Assembly (NCBI GenBank): GCA_024636975.1
Contig: JAGXGA010000014.1
Coordinates: 124,001 to 188,000, forward strand
Source of the DNA: Mariniphaga sp.
GTDB lineage: Bacteria; Bacteroidota; Bacteroidia; Bacteroidales; Prolixibacteraceae
Length of the DNA: 64,000 nt
Direction of reading: 5' to 3'
Of the stretch, positions 25,656 to 34,667 are shown piece after piece. The notes under the pieces are model-generated. The model was not told the DNA's origin. It saw only the letters and a program-made list of their open reading frames with translations, and ran no database searches. A program made the position numbers and the translations under genes. How positions within the stretch are numbered: the stretch's first letter is position 1; every line of letters begins with the position of its first letter.

Positions 25656-25979
25656 TTTTTTCTTTTTTTATCATATTATATTAAAGTTGCATCCGTTATT
25701 ATTTATTCGTCTGTTTCAATTTTCATACGAAGACGATTAAATTCAGACAAAATCAACCTTTATTAAAGTTGAAACTTGGCAAGTTAGTCATTTAAATAAG
25801 AGCAACCTATTTTATTGATTATTAATAATTTATTTCATTCATCCTGATAGAATAAAGTAGATAAAAATTATAAACAACATGCACTTATGTCGATGCTCAG
25901 CAAATTATTAGGTATTCGTGCTTTTATTGATGGCAAAGACCAAAATCATTAAAAAACATATATTCAACAGTAAAACTAA
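25656..25979. other. AT-rich gap before the histidine kinase gene
   Basis: I see no gene, hairpin terminator or RNA here. A 19-codon ORF at 25893 has no support. The stretch should contain the kinase promoter, but no clear -7 box is found. Confidence 0.3.
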
Positions 25980-26390
25980 TTAACCAATTATCGTAGCTAA
26001 GATTTTTCTCCTTCCCCCATGATTACGAAATTCACACAAATATATTCCTTGCCACATACCTAAATTCAAGCGATGATTCGTAATTGGAATGGTCAGTTCA
26101 GCACCAAATAGAGAACTCTTTATATGAGCAGGCATATCGTCACTGCCCTCATAGGTGTGAATGTAAACCGGATCATCTTCCGGAATCATTTTGTTGATGA
26201 ACGATTCAAAATCGGTTCTGACCGATGGATCGGCATTTTCATTAATTGTGATTCCTGCCGATGTATGCTTTACCAGAATGTGGAGCAATCCCTTTTCCGG
26301 GAGTGGGGGCAGCTGTTTCTCTATCAGGGATGTTATTAAATGGTACCCTCTGTTGAATTTTGGCAGTGTAATCTCCAGTTGTTCTATCAT
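25980..26390 (-). CDS. YjbQ/UPF0047 family protein
   Basis: This 136-residue cytoplasmic protein belongs to the UPF0047 (YjbQ) family, called secondary thiamine-phosphate synthase after a weak activity in complementing mutants; the true role is unknown. The family motifs are present: LHILVKHTSAGITINENADPSVRTDF, IPITNHRLNLGMWQGIYLCEFRNHGGRRK. The His, Asn and Asp in HTSAGITINENADP and the late HGG line the family metal site. It is full length. A truncated paralogue lies at 24105-24263 in the same orientation, with the kinase between them. It is 74 bases downstream of rarA and could be read from the same transcript. Confidence 0.9.
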   Translation of the reverse strand: MIEQLEITLPKFNRGYHLITSLIEKQLPPLPEKGLLHILVKHTSAGITINENADPSVRTDFESFINKMIPEDDPVYIHTYEGSDDMPAHIKSSLFGAELTIPITNHRLNLGMWQGIYLCEFRNHGGRRKILATIIG

Positions 26391-26464
26391 AATTATTTCC
26401 GTTTGAGATGCAAATTGTCAATATTGAATTGTGTATTTTATAACAATAACAACAGTAACAAATT

Positions 26465-27748
26465 TCAGTTCCCTCCAAACCGCTTACCCCACCATTTTTG
26501 CAATCGTTCCAGTATTTTAATTTCCAGCTGGTTTTTACCGGGTTTATAAAACCGCTGGTTTTTTATTTCTGCAGGTAGAAATTCCTGTTCAACAAAATTG
26601 CCCTCATACGAATGTGCGTATTTGTAATCCTTGCCATATCCGATTTCCTTCATGAGCTTGGTAGGTGCATTGCGGATGTGAAGCGGAACGGGTAAATTAC
26701 CGGTTTTACGCACCAGGGCCAGCGCTTCGTCTATGGCCATATAAGCAGAATTGCTTTTGGGGGAAGTAGCCAGGTAAATAGTACATTCCGACAGCACAAT
26801 CCTGGCTTCCGGATAACCTATCTGATGCACGGCATCGAAGGTGCTTTGCGCCAGAAGCAGGGCATTGGGATTAGCCAGCCCGATATCCTCGGTAGCCAGT
26901 ATTAGCAATCTGCGGGCAATGAACTTTACATCTTCGCCGCCTTCAATCATGCGGGCCAGCCAATAAATAGATGCATCCGGGTCGCTTCCGCGCACACTCT
27001 TGATGAATGCCGATATAATGTCGTAGTGCATTTCACCTTGCTTGTCGTACATAGCAAGGTTTTTTTGAAGGCGTGCAGTTACCTTATCATCCGTTATCTC
27101 CACCACATCACCGTCATCTGAAAGGACCACCAGTTCAAGTACATTCAGCAGCTTACGTGCATCGCCACCCGAAAACCGGAGCATGGCATTTGATTCTGTT
27201 ATAGTGATTTCTTTATTTTTCAGTTCACTGTCTTTTCTGATGGCACTGTCAACCAGCTTTAACAGGTCTTCTTTACCAAGTGGCTCCAGTATGTATACCT
27301 GGCAGCGGGAGAGGAGGGGAGAAATGACCTCGAATGAAGGGTTCTCGGTAGTGGCTCCGATGAGGGTAATGGTTCCGTCCTCAACTGCACCCAGCAGCGA
27401 ATCCTGCTGCGACTTGCTGAAACGGTGGATTTCATCGATGAACAGGATAGGATTAGGTTTATTGAAGAATTGCTGCTTTTTTGCTTTCTCTATCACTTCG
27501 CGTACATCTTTCACCCCGGAGCTTACTGCGCTCAGGGTATGAAAAGGCCTCTCAAGTGTATTGGCAATAATTTTTGCCAGAGTTGTTTTACCGACCCCCG
27601 GAGGCCCCCATAATATAAGCGAAGAGAGGTTACCCGATTCGATCATTCTGCGCAGTACAGCATTCTTACCCACCAAATGTTCCTGCCCGATGTAGTCATC
27701 TAGATGCCTGGGCCGTAATCGTTCAGCCAGCGGTTGGTTTGTGGCCAT
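26465..27748 (-). CDS. rarA: Replication-associated recombination ATPase RarA
   Basis: This is the clamp-loader-like AAA+ ATPase RarA (MgsA), which acts at stalled replication forks. Walker A is GPPGVGKTT (Lys54, Thr55), Walker B is LFIDEIHRF and the sensor 1 region reads LIGATTENPSFEV. The C-terminal tetramerisation domain is complete (KYAHSYEGNFVEQEFLP near the end). The 427-residue length is normal. On the minus strand TACCTTTG at 27802-27795 is an exact -7 box about 45 bases before the ATG. Confidence 0.95.
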   Translation of the reverse strand: MATNQPLAERLRPRHLDDYIGQEHLVGKNAVLRRMIESGNLSSLILWGPPGVGKTTLAKIIANTLERPFHTLSAVSSGVKDVREVIEKAKKQQFFNKPNPILFIDEIHRFSKSQQDSLLGAVEDGTITLIGATTENPSFEVISPLLSRCQVYILEPLGKEDLLKLVDSAIRKDSELKNKEITITESNAMLRFSGGDARKLLNVLELVVLSDDGDVVEITDDKVTARLQKNLAMYDKQGEMHYDIISAFIKSVRGSDPDASIYWLARMIEGGEDVKFIARRLLILATEDIGLANPNALLLAQSTFDAVHQIGYPEARIVLSECTIYLATSPKSNSAYMAIDEALALVRKTGNLPVPLHIRNAPTKLMKEIGYGKDYKYAHSYEGNFVEQEFLPAEIKNQRFYKPGKNQLEIKILERLQKWWGKRFGGN

Positions 27749-27836
27749 ATCCTTACCTTTATGACTGTTTGTAAATTATTTTCTAATTAAATTTCAAAGG
27801 TAGGATTAATTTTTTTGATTAATATCTGCCATATTC

Positions 27837-28547
27837 CTAGCCCCTTTTCATTGCTTCCTTTCGCATCTCATCAGGCATCTTTTCAATGGCATAACGGAGG
27901 GCTGTCCGGGGCATTTCGTTTTTACGGCTCATCACATAATCGTAAATCTCTTTTTGGTGTGTCTGGCTTGCCACCTTCAGCATCCATCCATAACCCTTTT
28001 GAACCATATCATCTCCATCGGTCAACAATGCATCTGCAATTTCCAAAATCTCGTTCAGGTATTTGCCTTTCCTTGCCGGTACAATTAAAGAGACGGCTGC
28101 TCCCCGGCGTACCCAGCGGTTATCCGATTTGGTCCAGCCTTTTAAATCCGACAGATAATCGGGATACTTTTCAATAAACCCTCCAATGGTGTGGTTGCAA
28201 AAGGTATCACACGAAGCCCAGTTGTCGACAAATCTGTTCAACCAGCTTTCATATACCCTAAAATCGTCCGGTTCAAAGCTTTTACGTGCAAGGTATGACC
28301 ATTCACAGGCTATAAAGCTTTCCTCCAGATAACCCGATTCCCAAAGCTCTTCGCATAGCCTAAACAATTCTGCTTTTTCAATTGGTCCTGCTTTTTTATA
28401 ATACTCCTTTGCTACTTTTCTTAACTGATTTGATTTTACCCCATAGGTTTTGACTTCTTCTTTAAAAAAGCGTTTGGCCGATTCTCGTGTTTTTTCATCG
28501 GCCTGTTGGTCTAATTCATTTCTGATTTGTCTGATTATATCTTCCAT
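27837..28547 (-). CDS. AlkD-family DNA alkylation repair protein
   Basis: This 236-residue all-helical protein is of the AlkD type, a DNA glycosylase made of HEAT-like repeats that removes N3- and N7-alkyl purines. The recognisable stretches are KTYGVKSNQLRKVAKEY near the N-terminus, WEIA-like helices and FVDNWASCDTFCNHTIGGF at about residues 110-128, and RRGAAVSLIVPARKG. The aspartate in the NWASCD segment matches the catalytic region of the family. The gene stands alone, 88 bases upstream of rarA on the same strand. Confidence in the family is good; the exact lesion is not known. Confidence 0.85.
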   Translation of the reverse strand: MEDIIRQIRNELDQQADEKTRESAKRFFKEEVKTYGVKSNQLRKVAKEYYKKAGPIEKAELFRLCEELWESGYLEESFIACEWSYLARKSFEPDDFRVYESWLNRFVDNWASCDTFCNHTIGGFIEKYPDYLSDLKGWTKSDNRWVRRGAAVSLIVPARKGKYLNEILEIADALLTDGDDMVQKGYGWMLKVASQTHQKEIYDYVMSRKNEMPRTALRYAIEKMPDEMRKEAMKRG

Positions 28548-28766
28548 GATGTTTTTGTTTCTTTCTGAATCATCAAAATTGAAATACTTTTTACTCCCTT
28601 CAGTAAGCGGATCTTCTAAATTAGAATTTTATGTATAAATTTAAACCAAATACTTCAATTTATGCAATTTAGTTATAAACATATGTTATGCATTTTCGTT
28701 ATGCTAATGCAGTATGTAAAAAATGAATCGGGAATAAGTAAAAGATTTTTGGAGTAAGTAAATATT

Positions 28767-30014
28767 TCAATTCTCTTTGGTGAAGCACGAGCTTCCGGCA
28801 AGCCAGCCGGTCGACCAGGCTATCTGAAGGTTATACCCACCGGTTTCTGCATCCAGGTCAATCAGTTCGCCGGCAAAATAGAGACCTTTTACCAACCTTG
28901 ATTCCATAGTTTTTGGTGAGATTTCTTTGGTAGAAATACCTCCTGCTGTAATAATGGCTTCTTTAAAAGAGCGGTGCTTTATTACCTCAAACCGCAAATT
29001 TTTCATCATGTGCCTTATCTGTTTTCGTTCGTTTGATGACACCTGGTGGCACATTTTATCCGGATCAAGCTTAAGGTCTTCTATAAAAACAGGGATCATG
29101 GAAGCCGGTAACCAATTGCGGAATATGTTTGACAGATGCTTTTTTCCATGCTCATTTAAATCACGCAAAAGCCTGTTATCAAGCTTCTGTTCATCGAGTG
29201 CCGGCTTTAAGTCGATTGTGAATTCCACTTTGCTGTTGTTTTGCAGTGCTGCCACTGCAATGCGGCTTAAGGTAAGTATGATTGGCCCCGACAGTCCGAA
29301 GTGGGTAAACAACATTTCGCCGAATGCATCACCTGCTTTTTTACCATCCACCCAAACCACTGCTTTTACATTCTTGAGGTTTAATCCCTGCAGCCGCTGG
29401 GCAAGGTCTCCACTGGTTTCCAGTGGCACCAGGGCAGGGATTGGCTTTATGATGGTATGTCCCACACTTTTTGCCAACTCGTATCCATCTCCTGTGGAGC
29501 CGGTTGCAGGGTATGATTTTCCACCTGTTGCCAGTATTACATTCGGTGCATTATAAACTTCTTTGTTCGATTCTACCCCCTGAACCTTTCCGTTTTCTGC
29601 GATAATCCTTTCTACGCTTTGTCCGCAGCGGATCTCCACCTTCTGTTCTTTAACCCACTTAAGCAGTGCCCGCAACACATCGAGCGATTTATTGCTGGCC
29701 GGGAAGTATCTGCCCCCCCGTTCGAGGGTTGATTCAACACCGTGCTCTTTTAGTAATTCAATGATGTCTTTGGCATAAAAATGAGAAAAGGCATTTCGCA
29801 AAAACCGGCCATCGGGAAATACATGCTTAATGAATTCGGAAGGAGCAGCATCGTTGGTAATATTGCACCTGCCCTTCCCGGTAATTAAAAGCTTACGGCC
29901 TTCCGAACGCATTTTTTCCAATACCAGTACCCTGGCTCCAAGTCCTGCAGCACGGCCGGCTGCCAGCAATCCGGAAGCTCCTGCTCCAATAACTATGACA
30001 TCATATGTATTCAT
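28767..30014 (-). CDS. HI0933-family (YhiN-like) FAD-dependent oxidoreductase
   Basis: This is a 415-residue flavoprotein of the HI0933/YhiN family, whose reaction is still unknown. It starts with the dinucleotide-binding motif IVIGAGASGLLAAGRAA and carries the family stretches KLLITGKGRCNITND, ILATGGKSYPATGSTGDGY and TAGGISTKEISPKTMESRLVKGLYFAGELIDLDAETGGYNLQ at the C-terminus. All parts are intact. An exact -7 box, TACCTTTG, lies on the minus strand at 30029-30022, with a T-rich -33 region about 19 bases before it; this would leave a leader of only a few bases. Confidence 0.92.
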   Translation of the reverse strand: MNTYDVIVIGAGASGLLAAGRAAGLGARVLVLEKMRSEGRKLLITGKGRCNITNDAAPSEFIKHVFPDGRFLRNAFSHFYAKDIIELLKEHGVESTLERGGRYFPASNKSLDVLRALLKWVKEQKVEIRCGQSVERIIAENGKVQGVESNKEVYNAPNVILATGGKSYPATGSTGDGYELAKSVGHTIIKPIPALVPLETSGDLAQRLQGLNLKNVKAVVWVDGKKAGDAFGEMLFTHFGLSGPIILTLSRIAVAALQNNSKVEFTIDLKPALDEQKLDNRLLRDLNEHGKKHLSNIFRNWLPASMIPVFIEDLKLDPDKMCHQVSSNERKQIRHMMKNLRFEVIKHRSFKEAIITAGGISTKEISPKTMESRLVKGLYFAGELIDLDAETGGYNLQIAWSTGWLAGSSCFTKEN

Positions 30015-30021
30015 GCGGGCG

Positions 30022-30029
30022 CAAAGGTA
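30022..30029 (-). promoter_or_regulatory. -7 box of the HI0933-family gene
   Basis: TACCTTTG on the minus strand matches TAnnTTTG. It lies 8 bases before the ATG, so the transcript would be nearly leaderless. Confidence 0.45.
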
Positions 30030-30173
30030 AGTTTTAACAGCGATATTTAAAATGGCTGGATGTTCTTATCCCTCTTGATTATATAGCTATCATGAAATAG
30101 AAACAGTTGTCACAGAAGCCTGCCATTATCTATGATTAAACAGATTCAACTATCTTTACCAAAAAATTTTTAC

Positions 30174-31190
30174 ATGATCCGTTTTTCTGAAAACCAAACG
30201 TTAAAGCCGTACAATACATTTGGAGTAGAGGCCACATCGCGATATTTTTTCGAGTTTACCGAACCTGAGGACCTGGATACATTCGTCAATGCCAATAAAT
30301 CATGGAAGGATCTGCCCTTGTTTGTTCTTGGAGGTGGAAGCAATGTATTGTTTTTGAACCAGTTCAACGGACTGATACTGCATCCCAATATTCCCGGTAT
30401 CGGAAAGGTGAAGGAAGATCGCCAGAATGTATGGCTGGAGGTGGGGGCGGGGGAGAGCTGGGACGATTTTGTGAAGTACTGTGTTGGTTTCCAGCTAGGA
30501 GGTGTGGAAAACCTGTCGCTTATACCAGGGCTTGTGGGAGCAGCCCCCGTGCAGAACATAGGTGCCTACGGGCAGGAGGTAAGTGAGGTGATTGAGATGG
30601 TAAAGGGATACGATCTTCAGCAAAAAGTGCATGTTGAATTTCCGGCCGTTGCCTGTGAATTTGGCTACCGCGACAGCCTGTTTAAAAGAGAGCTGAAAAA
30701 CCGGGTCATTATCACTTCAGTGGTTTTTCGTCTCGAGAAATTCCCCGAATTCAGACTGAATTACGGTCAGGTAGAAGAGATGGTCAAAGCTTTGGGTGAA
30801 GTCAACCTGCAAAATATTCGTCAGGCGGTAATCGATATCCGCACATCAAAACTGCCCGATGTGAATGAACTGGGAAACGCTGGCAGTTTTTTCAAGAATC
30901 CTGTCGTAGAAACAGCTCTGGCTGAAAAAATCAGGAAAACCTATCCTGATTTACCCGTTTACCCGCTTGACATGGATAAAGCAAAGCTGGCTGCAGGGTG
31001 GCTCATCGAGAAAACCGGTCTGAAAGCGTATCGCGATGGGAATGTTGGTGTTCATGCAAAACAGGCCCTGGTGTTTGTAAATTACGGAGGGGCCACAGGT
31101 AACGAAGTATTAAATTTTTCGGAGAAAGTGAAACAACAGGTTTATGAAAAATTTGGAGTGGAACTGGAAAGAGAAGTAAATTGTGTTTAA
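30174..31190 (+). CDS. murB: UDP-N-acetylenolpyruvoylglucosamine reductase
   Basis: MurB makes UDP-N-acetylmuramic acid using FAD and NADPH, in peptidoglycan synthesis. The FAD-binding region reads FVLGGGSNVLF, LIPGLVGAAPVQNIGAYGQEVSEVI is the family core, and GNAGSFFKNPVV contains the catalytic serine. GYRDSLFK fits the type I enzyme. An in-frame ATG exists at 30132, but the start at 30174 (MIRFSENQTLKPYNTFG) is preferred because MurB proteins begin right before this segment; the 14 extra residues show no family likeness. From 30174 the product is 338 residues. The gene stands alone on the plus strand. Confidence 0.93.
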   Translation: MIRFSENQTLKPYNTFGVEATSRYFFEFTEPEDLDTFVNANKSWKDLPLFVLGGGSNVLFLNQFNGLILHPNIPGIGKVKEDRQNVWLEVGAGESWDDFVKYCVGFQLGGVENLSLIPGLVGAAPVQNIGAYGQEVSEVIEMVKGYDLQQKVHVEFPAVACEFGYRDSLFKRELKNRVIITSVVFRLEKFPEFRLNYGQVEEMVKALGEVNLQNIRQAVIDIRTSKLPDVNELGNAGSFFKNPVVETALAEKIRKTYPDLPVYPLDMDKAKLAAGWLIEKTGLKAYRDGNVGVHAKQALVFVNYGGATGNEVLNFSEKVKQQVYEKFGVELEREVNCV

Positions 31191-31215
31191 TGGGGCACGT
31201 GTATTTTATTAGTAG

Positions 31216-31247
31216 TTTGCACGTATTATAATATTTTGTTATTTTTA
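31216..31247 (+). promoter_or_regulatory. Promoter of the DUF6364/PIN pair
   Basis: TTTG at 31216-31219 (-33) and TATTTTTA at 31240-31247 (-7, one base off consensus) are separated by 20 bases, the normal Bacteroidota spacing. The start would be near 31251, which supports ATG 31272 as the antitoxin start. Confidence 0.55.
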
Positions 31248-31271
31248 CAATCAAATGTATGTAGTTGTAAA

Positions 31272-31541
31272 ATGAATACAAAACTCACATTAACAATAGA
31301 ACAGAAAGTTATTGAGCGGGCAAAAATATTTGCCCGTAGCAGAGGACACAGCTTATCTAACATTGTTGAAAATTACTTAAAGACAATAACAACCGATGAT
31401 CAGGATAAATATTTAAATGATGCTCCAATAACAAATTCATTAAGAGGTTCTTTTAAAGCCCCTATGGGTTTTGATTATAAAAAAGAATTATCGGAAGCAT
31501 TGAGAAGAAAATATATCGAAAGTGAAAAAAATTCTGATTGA
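31272..31541 (+). CDS. DUF6364-type antitoxin
   Basis: This 89-residue protein starts MNTKLTLTIEQKVIERAKIFA, the form of DUF6364 antitoxins, with a ribbon-helix-helix-like N-terminus (SRGHSLSNIVENYL) and an acidic, flexible tail that would bind the toxin. An in-frame start at 31236 lies within the promoter, so ATG 31272 is chosen. It overlaps the PIN toxin gene by 20 bases, which shows translational coupling. The protein probably represses its own promoter. Confidence 0.85.
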   Translation: MNTKLTLTIEQKVIERAKIFARSRGHSLSNIVENYLKTITTDDQDKYLNDAPITNSLRGSFKAPMGFDYKKELSEALRRKYIESEKNSD

Positions 31542-31944
31542 TACGGATGTTCTTATGGATGTATTTCTCGATAGGTTGCCCTTTTCAGTGCATTCTTCCA
31601 AAGTTATAGCTCTATGTGAGGTTGGTAAAGTTAAAGGATTTATAACACCGGTAATCTGTAGTAATCTTTATTATCTTCTTCGCCGAACAGCAGAACATAA
31701 AAAGGTGATTGAACAATTAAATCAGTTGCTTTCCTTTACCGATGTTGTCCTGATGGATAAACAAACAGTAGTTCATGCTTTAAATTCCGAATTTAAAGAT
31801 TTTGAAGATGCATTACAAAATTGTGCAGCTGAAAAATCAGAATCTATTGAGATTATTTTGACCAGAAATACGAAAGATTATTCCAGGAGCAATCTGGTTG
31901 TTTTAACACCGGAATTATTCTTAAAGATGCTGAAATCAATTTAG
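31522..31944 (+). CDS. PIN-domain toxin (VapC-like ribonuclease)
   Basis: This 140-residue PIN domain is a likely RNA-cutting toxin of a type II pair. The first catalytic aspartate is in ILIDTDVLMDVFL (Asp7 region). A central acidic site lies in EFKDFEDALQNCAAE, and the last one in LTRNTKDYSRS. The start is a GTG at 31522; the first downstream ATG (31556) would remove the first catalytic aspartate, so the GTG must be used. The gene overlaps the antitoxin by 20 bases and ends 13 bases before the convergent mltG stop. All catalytic positions look intact. Confidence 0.87.
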   Translation: MKKILIDTDVLMDVFLDRLPFSVHSSKVIALCEVGKVKGFITPVICSNLYYLLRRTAEHKKVIEQLNQLLSFTDVVLMDKQTVVHALNSEFKDFEDALQNCAAEKSESIEIILTRNTKDYSRSNLVVLTPELFLKMLKSI

Positions 31945-31957
31945 CAAAGTATTAGAA

Positions 31958-33019
31958 TTATTTGTAAATCCTTAACTTATCAAGTGCCGCCCTGTACTTA
32001 TTTGCATTACGGTTATGTTCGGCAAGCGTCGTGGCAAAATTGTGATAGCCTGAAAAATCTTCACGGGCAACCATGTATAAATATTTATGTTCTTCGTAAC
32101 TCAGAACGGCTTCAATTGCTGAAACTTCAGGAAAATTAACAGGTCCGGGTGGCAATCCTGCGTACAAATAGGTATTATAGGGAGAATCTGTTTCGAGATG
32201 AACGTTAAGAATCCGGCGGAGGGAAAAATCACCTACAGCAAATTTAACTGTAGGGTCGGCCTGCAGGGGCATTCCCCGGTTCAGCCTGTTGATGTATAGT
32301 CCTGCCACGCGGCTCAGTTCTTCTTTTTTGGCTGTTTCTTCCTGTACTATCGATGCCAGGGTTGTAACTTCCACCGGTGTCAGTCCAATGGATTCTGCTT
32401 TTTCACGTCGATCTTCATTCCAAAACCGGTCAAATTCCTTTTTCATCCTTTCGGCAAATTCACTGGCATCGGTGGTCCAGTAAAACTGGTAGGTATTGGG
32501 AATGAACATAGCTTTATAGGTTTCCTGAGTAAACCCCCATTCCCTGATTCTTGCCGTATCGTTAAACAGCTCCAATATGGAAAGCGAGTCGGCCTGTATG
32601 TGACGGCTCACTTTACCGGCCATTTCCTGCTTAAAGCGGGCATTGCTGAAGATGACATTTACCGGGTCCTGCTCACCGGCCCTGAGCTTGTTGACTATCT
32701 GGTTGGTGTTCATATTCTCCCTGAGAAGGTACCTTCCCGGCTTCACTGATTCCGGATAATTCTTCTTTTTAGAAACCCAATGGAATGCCTTGTAATTGAG
32801 AATTATATCGTTGGCCTGCAACGAATCCACAACCTGATTGTAGGTAGCGCCTTCCGGAATAATTAGAGCATGCTCAGTTTTTACATTCTCATTGAAAATG
32901 TATAAATAAAGCTGGTAACCGCGTAAGGCTGCCAAGATAAAGGCAAAGGCAAAAAATATTATTATAAATTTTCCCACCCGGGGGAAAGTCATTACACGAT
33001 TTTTTTTATTTAATGCCAT
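31958..33019 (-). CDS. mltG: Endolytic murein transglycosylase MltG
   Basis: MltG (YceG) is an inner-membrane lytic transglycosylase that cuts nascent glycan strands and sets their length. One N-terminal membrane helix (about residues 15-35) is followed by a LysM-like subdomain and the catalytic domain. The catalytic Glu lies in TLASIVQEETAKKEELSRVAGLYINRL, and LQADPTVKFA and SPYNTYLYAGLPPGPVNFPEVSAIEA are family hallmarks. The 353-residue length is normal for Bacteroidota. Its stop nearly meets the PIN toxin stop, so the two transcripts converge. Confidence 0.95.
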   Translation of the reverse strand: MALNKKNRVMTFPRVGKFIIIFFAFAFILAALRGYQLYLYIFNENVKTEHALIIPEGATYNQVVDSLQANDIILNYKAFHWVSKKKNYPESVKPGRYLLRENMNTNQIVNKLRAGEQDPVNVIFSNARFKQEMAGKVSRHIQADSLSILELFNDTARIREWGFTQETYKAMFIPNTYQFYWTTDASEFAERMKKEFDRFWNEDRREKAESIGLTPVEVTTLASIVQEETAKKEELSRVAGLYINRLNRGMPLQADPTVKFAVGDFSLRRILNVHLETDSPYNTYLYAGLPPGPVNFPEVSAIEAVLSYEEHKYLYMVAREDFSGYHNFATTLAEHNRNANKYRAALDKLRIYK

Positions 33020-33279
33020 TTAATATTTTCTTTGAATATAATTTCATTTTTAGTAACCTACTGTATTTTTTTAATTTCTCACTGTTCATATTTCTATCCC
33101 ATCCTGAGAAATATTCTGGTATATAGGAGAATTTACATTTTCCTCCCAATGATATTTATTTCAAATAAAACTGCGACTAAAGATAAAGCAAATTTAGTAT
33201 TTCCTCTTTTACAATTATTATGTTCTGACAATCTCTTTAATTTCATTAATTTCGCGACCTGAACATTAAAACAAGAATC

Positions 33280-34467
33280 ATGCAATATGTAAATCTTGCA
33301 GAAGATATTTATTTTTTGGGGTACAACGACAGGCGTACCTCCTTGTTTGAAAATATCTGGCCCATTCCATATGGTATTTCCTACAATTCATACCTGTTAG
33401 TTGACGAAAAGATTGCTTTAATTGATACGGTTGAACGTTCGTTTATTGATGATTACATCGACAGCATCGAAGAAATCATTGGCAACCGTAAGATTGATTA
33501 CCTGGTAATAAACCATATGGAGCCCGACCATTCCGGGGCGCTCAGAGCAATTATTCAAAAATATCCGGAGATAACACTTGTAGGGAATAAAAAAACTTTT
33601 GCATTGGTTGAGTCATTTTATAAGGAGCCGGAAAATGTGCTTATGGTGCATGATGATTCAGTTCTGGAGCTTGGTAAGCACCGCCTGCAATTCCAAACGA
33701 TCCCTATGGTACACTGGCCTGAAACCATGGTAACATACGAGGAAACCAACAAGATATTGTTTTCGGGCGATGCATTCGGAAGCTACGGAACGCTCGATGG
33801 AGGTATTTTCGACGATGAAATCAACCTCGATTTTTATGAAATTGAAGTGATGCGTTATTTTACCAACATAGTTGGTAAATATTGTGCGCATACCCAACGT
33901 GCCATTAAAAAGCTGGCGCCACTCGATATAAAAATGATAGCTGCTACACACGGTCCTGTATGGCGTACTGATCTCAACTGGGTGCTTACCCGGTATAACA
34001 AATGGAGTTCCTACGATCTCGACACCGGTGTGGTAATCGTTTATGGCTCGATGTACGGCAATACCCAGAAAATGGCTGAGGTAATTGCTCGCAGACTGGC
34101 TGAACGTGGCATAAAAAATATACGGGTATACGATGCTTCAAAAACACATGCCTCTTATATCATCAACGATGTTTTCAAATACAAGGGTTTTATAGTGGGT
34201 AGCCCCGCCTACAACAATTCAATGTTTCCAAATGTGGAAATCCTGCTCTCTACAATTGAGCACATGGCTCCTAAAGATCATTACCTGGGAATCTTTGGTA
34301 ACTTTTTGTGGAACGGAGGTGGGGTAAAGAACCTGAAGGTGTTTGCCGAAAACATCAAGTGGGAGCTGGTTTACGACCCGATTGAAGAAAAGGGGGCATT
34401 GCGCAAAGAGAACAAAGAACATTTGCTGAGTCTGGCCGATGCCATGGCCGATAAACTACTGGGGTAA
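33280..34467 (+). CDS. FprA-family A-type flavoprotein
   Basis: This is a soluble flavo-diiron protein that reduces O2 or NO with NADH-derived electrons. The N-terminal metallo-beta-lactamase domain has the diiron ligands NHMEPDHSG (His79, Glu81, Asp83, His84) and a GDAFGSYG motif. The C-terminal flavodoxin domain binds FMN through YGSMYGNTQKMAE, and GNFLWNGGGVKNL is the late family motif. The 395-residue length is normal and there is no rubredoxin or NADH-dehydrogenase fusion, so a partner rubredoxin must be encoded elsewhere. The function suits an anaerobe or microaerophile that must handle oxygen. Confidence 0.93.
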   Translation: MQYVNLAEDIYFLGYNDRRTSLFENIWPIPYGISYNSYLLVDEKIALIDTVERSFIDDYIDSIEEIIGNRKIDYLVINHMEPDHSGALRAIIQKYPEITLVGNKKTFALVESFYKEPENVLMVHDDSVLELGKHRLQFQTIPMVHWPETMVTYEETNKILFSGDAFGSYGTLDGGIFDDEINLDFYEIEVMRYFTNIVGKYCAHTQRAIKKLAPLDIKMIAATHGPVWRTDLNWVLTRYNKWSSYDLDTGVVIVYGSMYGNTQKMAEVIARRLAERGIKNIRVYDASKTHASYIINDVFKYKGFIVGSPAYNNSMFPNVEILLSTIEHMAPKDHYLGIFGNFLWNGGGVKNLKVFAENIKWELVYDPIEEKGALRKENKEHLLSLADAMADKLLG

Positions 34468-34500
34468 AAGTGAACGCGTTCAGAGGTTTCCAATTTCGGG

Positions 34501-34667
34501 AGCAGCGGTTTCCAGCCCTTGGAGCAGCGGTTTCCGAACCGCTGATTGAAAGACATTTGTTATTAGAGGAGAGAATGAGCGAATCGGAATTCGCTCCTCC
34601 CACTAAAATGAGCGGATCGGAATCCGCTCGTCCCGATGAAATGAGCAGACCGCAATCCGTTTGTCCC
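34501..34667. repeat. Array of small hairpin repeats, three units spaced exactly 33 bp
   Basis: Four hairpins of one family lie between the flavoprotein and yaaA genes. The first is GCGGTTTCCGAACCGC at 34527-34542, preceded by a degraded GAGCAGCGGTTTCC copy. Three tandem units begin at 34577, 34610 and 34643: GAGCGAATCGGAATTCGCTC, GAGCGGATCGGAATCCGCTC and a worn copy with CGCAATCCG. The first hairpin is the reverse-complement type of the others (loop TCCG against CGGA). They resemble REP-like palindromes spread by RAYT transposases in other bacteria; none is seen here. Confidence 0.7.

Noticed and set aside
30132-30173. Longer MurB start at 30132
   Set aside because: The extra 14 residues match nothing in MurB; the start at 30174 gives the normal N-terminus.
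33032-33262. 76-residue reading frame between mltG and the flavoprotein gene
   Set aside because: The product is a random hydrophobic AT-rich string without a promoter box or family likeness.
34577-34663. 33-bp periodic repeat as a CRISPR array
   Set aside because: There are only three units, no unique spacers of constant length, and no cas gene in the window; they are palindromes in tandem.
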